The notes below the pieces were generated by a model. It was given only the letters and a program-made list of their open reading frames with translations. It was not told where the DNA came from and did not search any database. From positions 229,090-293,089 of the forward strand of contig QAOA01002030.1 of NCBI GenBank assembly GCA_003255065.1: a stretch of DNA of 64,000 nucleotides, written 5' to 3'. The first letter of the stretch is position 1. Each line of letters opens with the position of its first letter. Below are positions 11,844-24,165 of the stretch, piece by piece. Both the position numbers and the translations under genes were made by a program. This DNA comes from Cercis canadensis (Eukaryota; Streptophyta; Magnoliopsida; Fabales; Fabaceae).

Positions 11844-12891
11844 ATGAGCTCTGTTATGAAGAAAATGAGGAGAATGGCGTTGTTGAAGCATTGTGGAAGC
11901 TCCTTCCTCTCTTGTGTGCTTTTTCTTGCCGTTGTGGTCCATGGTGAAAGTATAGTAGCAGAAGAGAAGGTAATATATATATAATTTTATCTATCCAATT
12001 GTGCTAGTACTCCTGATATTTTTATTTGAACATATTTAACTATTTTATATTAATTAGATTTCTCTGTTGAAATGATTTAAACGAACCAGGTTTCAAGTTC
12101 GCTAAAGATCCTTTGATTATATATCTTTAATAAAGCAGCAAAAGCATGAAATCATATGGTCATTAGATCAATTTAAATTCAACCAATTTCTTTCATTTTG
12201 ACTAAGAAAAGTTGATATTGAAGCCACTAGCTAGGTTTAAGCATGGTCTAATGACAAAGAATTTTAGTAGTTTGTAAGATATGAAAAATTCGAACATCTG
12301 TACTGTAACTAAAAAAAAAAAGAGAAAATATTGATAAGAAGGGCTTATTCTTTTTTTCTTTTTTCTTTTTTTTATTTAAATGGAATTTTACATGTTATGT
12401 CATTTGCTTCGTAAACATTGCAGAGAAATTGCACCTATGTGATCACAATAGAAACATCATGCGCATGGGGAGCTGAGACCTCAAACCATGTGAGCCTTAG
12501 ATTTGGAGACACCAACTCAAATGACATATTGGTTAGACACTTAAACTCCAAGCACGTAAGGAAAGTTGACCCATTAAACCCTGAGGTGCTTGATGATGTT
12601 CCCAGAAAACCATTCCAAGCTTGTGAGGTGGACCAGTTTCAGGTGACGGGTCCATGCGTTGAGTCACCCATTTGCTACCTCTACCTCAAGTTGATCGGCA
12701 ACGATGACTGGCGACCGGGATTCGCGCAAGTTCAGATGCTTGAGGGCTCTCATCTCAGCTCGGAATACTTCTATTTTCGCCGGTACTTGCCTCGGCATGT
12801 ATGGCATGGTTCAGATACTTGTGACAGAGAGGTTACTCCTTTTGGTCTCAAGCACCAGAGAAAGGTCTATAAGAATAAGACTATGCCATGA
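11844..12891 (+). CDS. ATS3: Secreted PLAT/LH2-domain protein, embryo-specific protein ATS3 family
   Basis: Two exons, 11844-11969 and 12424-12891, separated by a phase-0 GT-AG intron; 197 residues. An upstream in-frame ATG at 11793 exists, but the ATG at 11844 puts a signal-anchor-like segment (SFLSCVLFLAVVVHG) close to the N-terminus as expected for a secreted protein. After the signal peptide the protein has the ATS3 pattern of conserved cysteines: NCTYVITIETSC, then SLRFGD, FQACEVDQFQVTGPC, CYLYLKLIGNDDWRPGF, and WHGSDTC near the end. The PLAT/LH2 fold is a beta sandwich that binds lipids or protein partners. ATS3 was described from Arabidopsis embryos, and PLAT proteins are linked to stress tolerance. 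No catalytic residues are expected. Family call is firm; biological role here is unknown. A 55-base tandem repeat lies just upstream. Confidence 0.88.
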
Positions 12892-13846
12892 ATGTTTCAT
12901 GTACGTATTTACATGCCTATACCAATTAATTAACTTGTTAAGAAAAGATAATAATTAATATTCAGAAAAAAAAAATAACGTAAATTATAGATAGCTATCT
13001 GCCAAGGATTATCCATTTTGTTTACCACTAGTTTGTGAGTGTCAATTTTTTATTTTTGTTTTTAGCTATAACTTCAGGTTCAAACACATAATTTTTAAAC
13101 CTTGAAGATGACCTTAATACTATTCAATCATAAACTGTTTGATCTACAATTATGTATTTTTGTTAAAATTAATGACTCAATTAGAGGCAAACGAAGGAGC
13201 TAAACAAGCCATTAAATGTGAGTTAAACCTAGGGAGCCTCTTATTTGTAGTGGGTGTTGGAGGGTCATTTGCATGGTGTTATAGGTAGATTGTGCCGTGG
13301 ACCTGCATTGGGTCTCTATAGTGTCTATCTGATTTTGTTTTTGTTTGCTGGTTTTTCTATGTGTATATTGAGTCCGGGCCACAAAGGTCCAAAACTGAAA
13401 AAAAAAATTAGACGCCAAGTTGTACGCACTGCCTAACTGAGTGGGCTTGTACTGGTCCAGTTCAACCAGTGCAGGATTGGGTCTATGCAGGTTAGCCCAT
13501 CTATTTATTATGGGTTTAAATATAGTTTGACCTAATTTTCAATTGATTTCCTATATTCTTCTTTATTTAATGATTCTTGTAGAGTTACAAACCAAGTAAT
13601 GAGATTTTACTCAAACCAAAAATAAAAATAAAAATAAGTCAGAAATTTTGAATGAGATTTTGCCATCCTATTCCATTAATTATTCACTTGACTAATCAAA
13701 TATCGAGTAGGATATATATTTAACATATTTTTATCCTATTATATATTTATATACAATCCTATTATCCTATCCAATATACCAAACAAGGCCTTATGTGCAT
13801 GAAATAAAAATAACAAGCATGTCATCTATGGCTCCATAACAAGGAG
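12892..13846. other. Gene-free stretch
   Basis: Begins with the likely 3' UTR of the PLAT-protein gene. The rest is AT-rich. Between about 13200 and 13500 base composition is more balanced and both strands carry a short open frame, but neither has a recognisable domain. The stretch may be old transposon sequence; I cannot show it. Confidence 0.4.
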
Positions 13847-14401
13847 TAGGGGTGTAAGCCAAAACCGAAAAACCGACAAAACCGACCGAACCGAACCGAA
13901 ACCGAGTCAAACCGAGAGAAATGGTCCGGTTTTTGGTTTGTATTTTTGAAAAACCGAGAACCCCGGTTCGGTTTTCGGTTTGCCTGAATAAAAACCGAAA
14001 AAAAAAAAACCGAACCGAACCGATAGCTTCAATGCGACGTCGTTTTATTTAATATGAGTCTCAATTTATCTCAATTTATAATACATTGTTACATTTGATA
14101 TTTAATTATTGATTTTCTGTGCATTAGGATACTAAATTCTCATTTTTTTTTGGTTGATTTGCTTGTATGTGGAGGTTTTCTGCCTTTCTTTCTGTTAAAA
14201 TTTGAAAATTTGACTTCAGCAGGCATTTCATGGTTAAACCGACCAAACCGATCGAACCGAACCGATTTAGACCGGTTCGGTTCGGTTTGGTTTTATTTTC
14301 AAAAATTCAAAAAACCGAACCGAACCGAACCGAGTTTCTCTGGCTGGTTCGGTTTCGATTTGGGGTGAAAACCGGACCGAACCGGACCGATTACACCCCT
14401 A
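13847..14401. mobile_element. hAT-type MITE with arrays of CCGAA/TTCGG repeats
   Basis: The element is 555 bases long. Its ends are an exact 11-base terminal inverted repeat: TAGGGGTGTAA at 13847-13857 and TTACACCCCTA at 14391-14401. It is flanked by an exact 8-base direct repeat, ACAAGGAG, at 13839-13846 and 14402-14409. An 8-base target duplication and TAGGGGTG-type ends are hallmarks of hAT transposons. Both subterminal regions are built of short ACCGAACCGA-type units in both orientations, so the arms can fold back. No transposase frame is present; open frames at 14150-14514 are by-products of the repeat. It is a non-autonomous element. Confidence 0.9.
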
Positions 14402-14409
14402 ACAAGGAG

Positions 14410-16551
14410 TGGTTTTTATTCAGTTCCTATGAATATCACCTTTTCACAAGTTCTATCAAAAGTGATGATATTTACGAATTATCAAATATTACATGTAAAA
14501 TAATTTCCAAATAAATTAAAATTTAAGTTAATATGATTTGAAATAAGTTTCATAAAATAAAAAATAATAAAAAATAAAAACCACTTGCAAATGAACTCTA
14601 GAAAATTGGGGTATAATTTTACATATACAAAAAAAAAAAAAAAATTATTTGACATAAAAAAAATCTCTAATATCAACTCACAAAAATCCTACAAAGTCTA
14701 AAGACACATCAAGTTAATCTTAGAATTTTTTTCATGTGAAAAGACTTTAATTTTGTACGTATAAAAGTTATACTCTAATAAAATCTACCATTATTACCCC
14801 CCTACCAAACGTACCCAAAGAAGAAAAGAGGGTAAGATCGGATATTCAAAAGGATTATAAGATGAAGCTAAAAGGATATTTTATTTAAATAATCTTTTAA
14901 GATATAATTTTACCTTTCCATTTGAGTACACTACATTGGTATAGTTGCAACATTACTGATCATGGTAATAAATCATTAGTAAAATTCCAAAGTCAAATAT
15001 AGTAGTATAATCAAGAAAAGCTCGCAAACGACTAAGAGTATACGTTGGTTAAGTGTTCTAATATCCTTGCTTTCTATATATTATCAAATTCTCACATATT
15101 TATATGCAAATAGATAAAAACCACACACATTACCCTATTTGTATATGAAATGTTAGGCATGTTTTGAGCACTACCATTATAGAGTTAATTAACATCTTAT
15201 TTAAATGGTGAGCTAGCTACTAATTAATTGTAGCAGTTGATAATTTGATCTTAGGAAGTAACGTGCTCAAATAAATGAAAAAAAAAAGGACAAACCTTAT
15301 AACTAATCTCAATAGATTAAGGAGAAAAATGCAATTAGCCCATTTTGTTCATTATTGGAGCAAAGCAATCAAAAAGGGATTCGGTCACTTGCTCTAACAC
15401 ATGCCCACTAGCTATATATTGGAGTTGACCAAAACATGCATGCAGATCCTAAATTATGATAAACCATAATAGAGCTTCAAACTTTTATAGAAGATGATGA
15501 TGTGACAAAGATATCCTCAGAAAGGAATCATAAAAGTGATAACAAATTAAAGTAGGGTAACCTTAAAGAGAAAGAAAGGAAAGATATATATAAAAGAGAA
15601 AAGAAAGAGAAGAGTGTAACTTGCATTGTAAATGATTAAATGTGAGTTGTTTCTGTTNTTATAGAAGATGATGATGTGACAAAGATCTCCTCAGAAAGGA
15701 ATCATAAAAGTGATAACAAATTAAAGTAGGGTAACCTTAAAGAGAAAGAAAGGAAAGATATATATAAAAGAGAAAAGAAAGAGAAGAGTGTAACTTGCAT
15801 TGTAAATGATTAAATGTGAGTTGTTTCTGTTCTGATGATAGCAAGTCAATAGCAAGCGACACAAGATAGTGGACAACAACACCTCTGTACTCCAAGAAAC
15901 TAATTCCAAATCCTTCACATAAAAATTTATGTATGTATATTTTTGCTAAATAAAAATATATTCACTTCAATAAACATGTACTAGAAAAGCATGCAGCAGA
16001 GTAATTATTTTTAAGTCAATGAGTGTAGAGATCACGTAAAAGGACAAACTATAAAGTCTCCTTTCTCTTTATAATAATACATAATATGGAAATAAAGAAA
16101 ACAAGGGCCCAAAATTGTATCTTAATTGTTCTCCTTCATTCTGTGTCAAGTAATCAAATTAATTCAAGTCTTTCAAAATTCTATTTTACATTTGATCAGC
16201 TTTATGTTTTGGTGAGGCAGTAAGCTGTAAAGCTACTTGTCATATGCATAGAATTGTGTGATTCTTATAGTAAGTTTATTGCATGATTTTTTTATTTTTT
16301 TTTATCATTAGAGAGTTAAATTTTCTTCGCAGGAGATATGAAGTGAGTATTCGAACATGAGATTTGAATATTTTTTGGGAGATCTCTGAACCTGTTAGAC
16401 TTGTGTTGAGTTTATTTCATGATTAAAAAAGGACAAATTAGAGAAACTGAAATTGAATATTTTTAGGTGTCATATGTTGGAGGTTTTGTGCTTAAACATG
16501 TACAGAAATATGTTTTGTTGAACACTCAATAAACTATTATAGAGGTTTCGT
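14410..16551. other. Gene-free stretch with a duplicated segment at an N
   Basis: AT-rich DNA with no supported gene. About 15485-15657 and 15659-15838 are nearly identical copies flanking a single N at 15658. This is the same pattern seen at the other N positions and is best read as an unmerged contig overlap. Confidence 0.55.
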
Positions 16552-16860
16552 AGGCAATTTTACACAAATAATATACATTGTCAAATTATTTACATAAATG
16601 TGATAATTTCTAAACTATTTACCTAAAAGTGACACTTTTGAATATTTTAATGAAAGTGAAATGTGGAAAAAGCTAGCAGTGAACACACTTTAGAGGTAAA
16701 ACGTGTTCTAAAAGTGTGTTCACTGCTGACTTTTTCCACATTTTACTTTCGTTGAAAAATTAATAAAATATTCAAAAATGTCCATTTCAGGTAAATAGTT
16801 TAAAAATTGTCTCATTTGTGTAAATAATTTGCAAAAATGTATTATTTCAATCAATTAACT
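16552..16860. mobile_element. Foldback MITE with arms of about 130 bases
   Basis: Left and right halves are imperfect inverses along their length. For example CAAATTATTTACATAAATG at about 16581 pairs with the inverse of CATTTGTGTAAATAATTTG at about 16813, and CAGTGAACACACTTT pairs with AAAGTGTGTTCACTG near the centre at about 16706. A possible 8-base target duplication, GGTTTCGT, sits at 16544-16551 and 16861-16868; if real, the element is 309 bases. No coding capacity. The superfamily cannot be assigned with confidence. Confidence 0.75.
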
Positions 16861-16868
16861 GGTTTCGT

Positions 16869-19800
16869 GTTCAAATTTCATTGGGAGTGGATGGAGTGAG
16901 ATTTTGAGAAAGAATATATTTGCCAGCCTTTAACAAACCAAAAAAAAATGTACAGAATTTTTTTTTTTTTATCGGAAAGATGCACAGAAATATTAATACC
17001 TTATTGATTGAGAATTTTAAATGTATTAATCTAATATATAATTGAACTTTTATTTAGTTTTTTTTCTCTATAATATATACTTAAATTTGAAAAATTAGGA
17101 TATAATAACTATTTTTCAACCGAAAGTGTAATGAAATTTTAACAGTATAGCCGAAACTTTTATCTGTTATTAATGGAGAGCATAATCAAAGTCCTAGTTG
17201 ATATGTATGAGAAGTATAGATAGAAGAGGAGTGATGGTGAGACACTGAGACACTGAGACATGAAACATGATGGTTAATAATGGAGGCAAAATCATAAGCC
17301 ACAAGCATGAGTTGCAATGATTGCCCATGAGAGTGAAATTTTTTTGTTCCCCACACAATTAATAATTATATGGCTTAACCAAGGTTGCGGCTTCCTCCAC
17401 ATAAATTATATTAATATCAACAAGTAGCACCACGATTAATTATTAATCACAAAATCCCACAAGTTTAGAAGAATAATTTATGCCTTAATTAACTTGGATT
17501 TTTTTATTACCCCTCCGATCTAGAGGAATAAATTAAAATCATTCATGCCAAGCTGGAACCTCTCTTTCAACTCAGTTTCTTCCACGCATCTGCAAATTTG
17601 TGGCTCACAACATCATTAACAATAAAATAATAGTGGTAAACACTATTTTTTTTCTATATTAAGCAAAAAGTTAAGCACTAATTGATGATGAAAACCATGC
17701 ACTTTAGCTTTCTGCAGGTCCCTTCCTTCGTACTCAACGAACTAATAAACTCAAAAACTAAAAGTTAATCTTGCCATTTTCAAGTTCTCGTCAACGTATA
17801 ATCTCATCTACATTGCACATATAAATATTTATACCGTACTATATAGGTATAGATAGTGAAAGTTGATAAAATTAGGGGATAGGTACCACAGCCTTGGAAG
17901 CTCACCAAATCTGAATTTGCTTCTATTTTGAGTGAAGGAATCCTAGGTCACCAGTCACCCAATTAATTTGGTGACTGTGACACTATGACTTTTACTTAAC
18001 TCCCTTACCATGAGGCAAAGTAGAAAGCGACTAATATAAAAGCAAAGGATCCAATACAAGCATATAAAGATCACTATGATTCACACTAGCTTCCAAATAA
18101 AACCATACAAGTTATAACCTACATAAGCCAATTCGTGATTTACACTTCTTTTTGCTTTGACTTTATGGGATTCAACCCAAAACAGATGAACCTAAGTGGG
18201 TGTAGTTTCTAGCACAAGAAAGGGTGAAAAATGAGAAAATTAAAGAAAAATGGTGTGGTTAGGGAAGAGCTTATTGACTTGCACAAAGCCCATTTGTATG
18301 TTAGGTAATGGTACAGAGGTTGAATATTTGTGATATGATGTGATCTATCCTTGGATCCGTTTTCTAGTTGTGATTAGTGACCATTGATTCATCTTATTTA
18401 TATCCCAAATAGGTTAGTTATTGGTCTAATGGGATAGTTAATTTGGAATGCTAATGCCCTATTGTTAGAGGGGTTGGAACTGCACTAAACCTATCATATA
18501 GTCAGTGTGGTAGATAGATCTAACTGACTTCTTCTAGTGGATAAGTTAAATAAAGAGAAACTAAAACGTACTTGGCTAAGTTTGCTTAAAAGATTGGCAA
18601 CAAGTTTTCTGAAGAAATTCTTTGATATCTTAAATATATATATATAAACTCTACTTTATCTGTGATAGAGGCATTGATACAATTCTATATATTTATATAT
18701 CACTATATTAATTTTAAAAAAAAAAAAACTATTTTCTTGCGAGTATGGTTATCTATAGTTATTGTATTCGGTCTTTCTATTCTACTATTTTTTTTTTTAT
18801 TTCTTTTTTCTCTTTTCACAGGTCTTCNTCATTGTATTCCCTCCTTCCATTCTGTTGCTTTTTTTATTTCCCTTTTCTCTTTTTACGAGTCTTCTCTCTC
18901 TTTTATTTTAGCTGCCCATTACACAAATTTGTAATTAGTTGTGTAACTAATTTTACTCTTCTCAGAACTTTCTTTTATTGTTCATAAAGGACATTTGATG
19001 CATCACAAACTATGCACAACTATGTTGTGTGAAACAATTTGAGTTAATTAGGGGGGGAAGAGTAAAACCATCTAAATTTAGAGTNAAATAATTTGAGTTA
19101 ATTAGGGGGGGAAAAGAGAGTAAAACCATCTAAATTTAGAGTCAATAAAAACCCCTTTTCTACTAGCTTATGCCATGTTATATCTCTTACAAAGCTAAAG
19201 AATAATAAAATCCATTATGGGTATGTTGCTTTGGTATGTAACAAAGTGATAGAAATAAAAATGTGTTGGAAAGTAATGAGAATCTAAGTATCCCTTGGAA
19301 ATAGGACTGGGCTCCTGGAATGATAGTTGATGATTAAAACAAACACTTAGAAAAAAAACATGTAAAATGAATATATTTGATGTAGACCTTCTAATAAAGT
19401 CAAACTTTTGGTACAACTTTAGTGCTTCAATTGCTTGCAACGAAAACAAAGCATATCCGAGTGATTGCAAGAGATGAGCAAAAGGAGGACCATGTATTAG
19501 TGTGGGGATATATGGTCCCCAACAAACAAGGCACGTGCATAGATGCATCAAAGTTCGTAGATATCAGAAAAAGCAAACCACAATTCTTAGACTAAACAAT
19601 ATCTTATTGTTGTCATAAATAAACACTTTTAAGAATTTTTTTTTTTATTTAGCTATGATATATCATCTTCTTTCATGCATATTAATTTAAATTTAATACA
19701 AGTACATACAATAAAATTGATCGAATCTCTCAAAAAGATAAAAGTCTTAAATTTAAATTCTCATTTTTTTTATATTCTCAGTTAAAAGTTTTAATTCTAT

Positions 19801-20211
19801 CTATCTAATAATAAAAGAATATTTAAATTTAATTATTTATTAAAATGTTACAAGATCACTGAAATTTGGAAAAAAATATATATATATTTGACTCGTTATC
19901 TTATATTCTATTTTCTCACCATTGTAATCCAATTCAACTTGAAATGTCCAAAAATAAAATTTAATAGAGTAATTAAATCAAAGGTACATATTTAAATCGG
20001 TTTATAATACTGATTATGCAAGTAATTTTACTTTTTGAAATAAGAATCTGAATCCTAACAATAATGTACAGTATTGTGGTGTGCAACTAAAATTTGGTAA
20101 AAAACAAAAGAGGAAGATTAAGAGACAGCAGTTTGTGAAAGTTGAGGGTTTCAAAATAAAAACCCACTTGGGCGAAGGATCCAATGCACTTCAAACTCCC
20201 TCAACGCCTTC
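16869..20211. other. Gene-free stretch upstream of the SMR gene
   Basis: AT-rich intergenic DNA. It contains a small perfect-ended hairpin near 17949-17980 and single Ns at 18828 and 19085. The N at 19085 lies between two copies of an AATTTGAGTTAATTAGGGGG segment. Open frames around 18662-18987 are low-complexity pyrimidine-rich sequence. No gene is supported; the last few hundred bases are the promoter region of the next gene. Confidence 0.5.
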
Positions 20212-20219
20212 TATTTATA
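20212..20219 (+). promoter_or_regulatory. TATA box of the SIAMESE-related gene
   Basis: TATTTATA followed by ACC, about 240 bases upstream of the start codon. It is followed at about 20228-20252 by a CT-rich tract and at about 20397-20415 by a CTT repeat. Such pyrimidine tracts are common in plant 5' leaders. Confidence 0.5.
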
Positions 20220-20460
20220 ACCACGCTCTTTCTTTCTCTCTCTCTCTTTCTTTGTGAGACACAAACATAGATAGATAGAGAAACACAGCCCCCAAAAGTG
20301 CAGCAAAGAAGCTCAGAGAAAGAGAAAAAGATTGTGATTTGATGATTATATTCCATCCAGTTTTCGGATCTCTATAACCATAAACCAACCTCTCTTCTTC
20401 TTCTTCTTCTTCTTCTCATCCCATATCTCTCTTTTTCTTCCTTCTCTGAATTTTAGCTTC

Positions 20461-21009
20461 ATGTACTCAGAAATCAAGCACACTTTCTTCTCAACCATGT
20501 CAAATCCAGAGCTCTTTCTTATCAAAGATGATGACAAACAAGAAGATATAAGCATCAATTTCGAGATTGTGAAAATACCCACGTTCAAGTTTCACCACAA
20601 GTGCCATGAGACAGTTTCAAACACTTCAGAATCTCGTTCTCATCATCAAGACCAAGAGAAGAAAGCAGACGAAGGTGAAGAACAAGGAAGGATCGAGTTC
20701 GAGGTCAAGCAACCAGAGGCAGAGGCTAGTTCATTATTAAGAGAGCAAGAAGAACAACTCGAAGATGGGTTCAGAACACCAACTTCTTTGGATCACAGAA
20801 TCCCAGTAGCCAAACAATGCCCACCTGCACCCAGAAAGCCAAAATCATCAAGAAAAAGGAAGCCAACTTCCCAAACTAGCCGCAGCTGCAGACACCCACT
20901 TGATCTTTCAAAAGAGGTTGAATTTGAATTATTGTTCCCAATCCAACATAACCCACTTTCTGATTCAAACCAAAACGCCAAGAAAGCTCGAAGAGAGGAT
21001 CCAAAATGA
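20461..21009 (+). CDS. SIAMESE-related (SMR) cyclin-dependent kinase inhibitor
   Basis: Single-exon gene, 182 residues. The family signature is clear: EDGFRTPTSLDHRIP at residues 101-115, followed by KQCPPAPRKPKSSRKRK (118-134), and CRHPLDLSKEVEFELLFP (143-160) near the C-terminus. SMR proteins bind CDK-cyclin complexes and promote exit from mitosis, endoreduplication or DNA-damage arrest; intronless genes are normal for the family. The Pro/Lys-rich stretch after the first motif and the C-terminal KKARRE are likely nuclear localisation signals. The protein is longer than many SMRs (roughly 80-130 residues) because of an acidic, Gln- and Glu-rich N-terminal part of about 100 residues. A second in-frame ATG at 20497 (MSNPELF) is an alternative start. 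Which SMR subgroup it belongs to cannot be settled by eye. Confidence 0.92.
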   Translation: MYSEIKHTFFSTMSNPELFLIKDDDKQEDISINFEIVKIPTFKFHHKCHETVSNTSESRSHHQDQEKKADEGEEQGRIEFEVKQPEAEASSLLREQEEQLEDGFRTPTSLDHRIPVAKQCPPAPRKPKSSRKRKPTSQTSRSCRHPLDLSKEVEFELLFPIQHNPLSDSNQNAKKARREDPK

Positions 21010-23379
21010 TGTAATTTCTTTCTTTCACCCTAAAACTGTTCCATAGTTTCTCATAATGGGTGCAAATGCAATTAATGGCTCAGTGCCACTTCTGCAAATT
21101 TTGGTTAGTATCTACGTTTTTTCTTCTTTTTTTTTTTCTTGGATTTCAAATTTGCTTTAAAATTTTTGTTTTCTATGTTTGGGTTAGATCTTAACTTGTA
21201 TTCTAAGGCCCTTGTGATGATGGTGTAAAGTTAAAGGGTTTGCAAAAGATCAAATATTGTGAAGTATGGGGTGACTGTGGCAGCCGACCAGCTTCTTTTG
21301 TACTTATTAAGGTGTTAAATTGTTCCTATATCTGCTATATGTTCTAAAGGAAGAGAATTTATTCTGATAGATTTATTTTTCTTAAAAAAAAAAAAACAAA
21401 AGATAGAATCAAGATTCGTATGATGCCCTAATTAAAGTGTTTAGATTTGGACGTATTTTCTTTGTGACTTCTGAGAGATTCTTTCTTCCATTTTACGCTT
21501 GGAGAACCTGTCTTCGGATTCCATCAAAAGAAAGAGCAAGAAGCTATCAGAAGCAGTTGTTGGGGCTGCTATGATTATTCTTCCACTGTGGCATCTAGTG
21601 GTGTGAATTTGTATGGAATATATAATACGATTTGTCAGCACTTTTTTTTTTTTTTTTCCTTTTTGGTGAAGACAATTAATTTCTGTGTATCAGTAATATA
21701 TACGAAGTCTCAATTTACAGAAAGGATTCGTTTAATGGAGGAGCTCAAATCCCTAGCTCATATTTGGTTTTTCATAAAAATCAATATGAATTTTTTATCC
21801 CATGCCTTAGTAGAATATTGGTTTTAAAAGAGAGGCAAACGTCCTCAATGATGAATACTTTCATGGGAGAAGAGAAATGGATTTTTATGGGAATTGGAAA
21901 TCCATTAATTGCTTGCAATATAATAGAAACAACGATTTCATACATGGTTATCTTTTTAACTGTTTTTCATATATGTAGTCTTATCTTGCATTCTTATTTC
22001 ACAATATATATTTTTATTATATAAAAATTTGAATCTTTTACCTTTTATAAATTATTCAGACATTTCACTACTAGTGGCTTACATCACAATATATGTCTTA
22101 TCTTTTTCTTCAAAAAGAAAACCTAATATCTTTTTTTTCCTTTTTTAAAGTGGAAAACATAATAGTTAATTTTAGATGTTTGATAAATTATTGTATATAT
22201 TCTTTTATATACTCTTAGAAGTTTTTTTTGACTCCAATATACTTTTAAAAGTTAAAAGGTTGCTTTTGATATATATAATATAACTGCTTCTGCAATTAAT
22301 TTTCTTTTCTAAAAAATATATCATAATTTCTTAATTTAGGGGGCTTTTTTTTAACCTAAAAATTAAGTTGAGTTTATGCATTTTTTTTTCTAGAGTTAAT
22401 GTTTCAATTTAAAACAATATATATCAATAATTGGAACAAGTCAACATTGCATACATATTATGATTAATTTTAGGGGAAATTATATTTTGCCATAAAAATT
22501 TATCCAAATTTAGTGCGGTGAATGATGTGGGATTATAAGAAAATCAAGTTTTCTTCAGGCCTCGACCTTTTTTTGGCATAAATACTCTTTTTTTTCAAAA
22601 AAAAAAAAAAGTGNTTTCAAAAAAAAAAAAAAAAGGTGAAAAATATCTGTTAAGCATCTTAATGATAATTTTGTTATTTTATGAATGTATGAATATACTA
22701 TTGTTCCAGGAAAAGAATATATTCATGCACATGCAGATGCACATGTTACACTCACGACATGCATATATATACATATCACGACACATTAATTCTTATATAG
22801 AATACAGATTAACTAAGAAAATAAAAGGATACCAGTTATTATGCAGATAAAATCATGCATAGTGCAACTTCTTGATTAGCTTTGACATTAATATATTCAA
22901 TTTAGAGATATGTCAATCAAGAAGAGTAGCTAAAGTCCATTATGTGCACATGTTAGTTGTCTGCGTCACTAATTTTATAACATTTCAATCTGATATTATT
23001 CCTAATTGATCTATGCTATGACAAACATGCACCAACGTACATTTTTCTAATTAAAAGTTTGACTTTCATCTTTTCACGAAATGAAAAGGACATTATCTGT
23101 TTCTGCAACCACTTCACATGACTATCTTGTCTATTATTGAAGAAGATTCGAACTTGATTCTCTGGTTGTTCATAGAGATATTCTAACTTCTAGTTAAGTG
23201 AATGAACTAATTCATGTAAAATTGCATTAGTCACTAACATGCACAATGTTATATCTGGACAGTCTTAATTTTATAATTGCCTTGATTTAAATTTCAAAAA
23301 GACTTGTCATCTATCTAGATATATATACAAACAAACAAGGCTTTTAGTGTTTGAGTGAATCTGAGAATTCGAATAGATG
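21010..23379. other. Gene-free stretch
   Basis: The first part is the 3' UTR of the SMR gene. The remainder is AT-rich, with long poly-A and poly-T runs and a single N at 22614 between two TTTCAAAAA runs. Open frames at 21588-22024 and 22611-22850 have AT-driven composition and no domain. No gene is supported. Confidence 0.5.
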
Positions 23380-23392
23380 TTCTAGACTCTTT

Positions 23393-23580
23393 TGTTGGTT
23401 AATACCATGAGTATTCTCATTTTATCCAATTAGACTAAGATTAATCTTATTCAAAAATTAGAGTAATTATAGTTTTTCTTCTCGAAATAATACTCTCATT
23501 GGATCTCGAACCCTTTACCATAGCCAATGATGCACACCTAAGGTTTAATTTGCTACCAATTGAACCAAGTGCTTGTTGAT
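23393..23580 (-). mobile_element. tRNA-derived SINE with 13-base target-site duplication
   Basis: An exact 13-base direct repeat, TTCTAGACTCTTT, lies at 23380-23392 and 23581-23593, enclosing 188 bases. Read on the minus strand, the insert begins with an RNA polymerase III A-box-like GGTTCAATTGG (about 23558-23568) and, about 45 bases on, a B-box-like GGTTCGAGATCC (23501-23512). Direct repeats of 10-15 bases around a short insert with internal A and B boxes define a SINE. The 3' tail is not a long poly-A. Confidence 0.8.
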
Positions 23581-24165
23581 TTCTAGACTCTTTATATATA
23601 TATACCAATTGCAATACAAAAGTAAAATTAGTAGTGGATAATTATGTTAGTTGATAAATTCTCTTATATTTTGGTTCTAAATGCCTGAGATTGGATTCCA
23701 TTTTAATAAGGAAAAAAAAACTTGAAGTAACTTCTTCTTTGTGCAAGGGAGTGTTAGGGTATAATTAGAAGAAGAAAGTTATATTCTCCCATTGTACAAT
23801 TATATTGATAGATAACATTGTAAACAAACAAATAATACATACATGTTCCAAATGTATTCTTTATTGGTAAAGGACTTATCATTTAAACATTCTTATACTT
23901 CTTCCAAGTGTTTTCTTTATTTTTCTTTTGGTATAATACTTCTTCGAAGTTTGCACTTTAGTTTAAACTATTGGATTAGGGATTGCTGTATGGTGCAACT
24001 TCGCAAATAATACAGGCCGTTCAGGTTTGTAAAATTTTTTAAGGAAATTTATATATTTTTAACTTAGGTAACTTTTTCTTGTAAAAATGGGTAATTTTTT
24101 TTTTTAAAAAAAAAATACAATGAATGTAGCTTCTCAGAAACTTAAACTTTTAGGAAATAATTTTT

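Noticed and set aside
14150-14514. Two overlapping open frames rich in Arg, Asn, Pro and Thr
   Set aside because: They lie inside the hAT MITE and are translations of the CCGAA repeat arrays.
18662-18987. Open frames rich in Phe, Leu and Ser around an N
   Set aside because: They come from pyrimidine-rich low-complexity sequence duplicated at the N at 18828.
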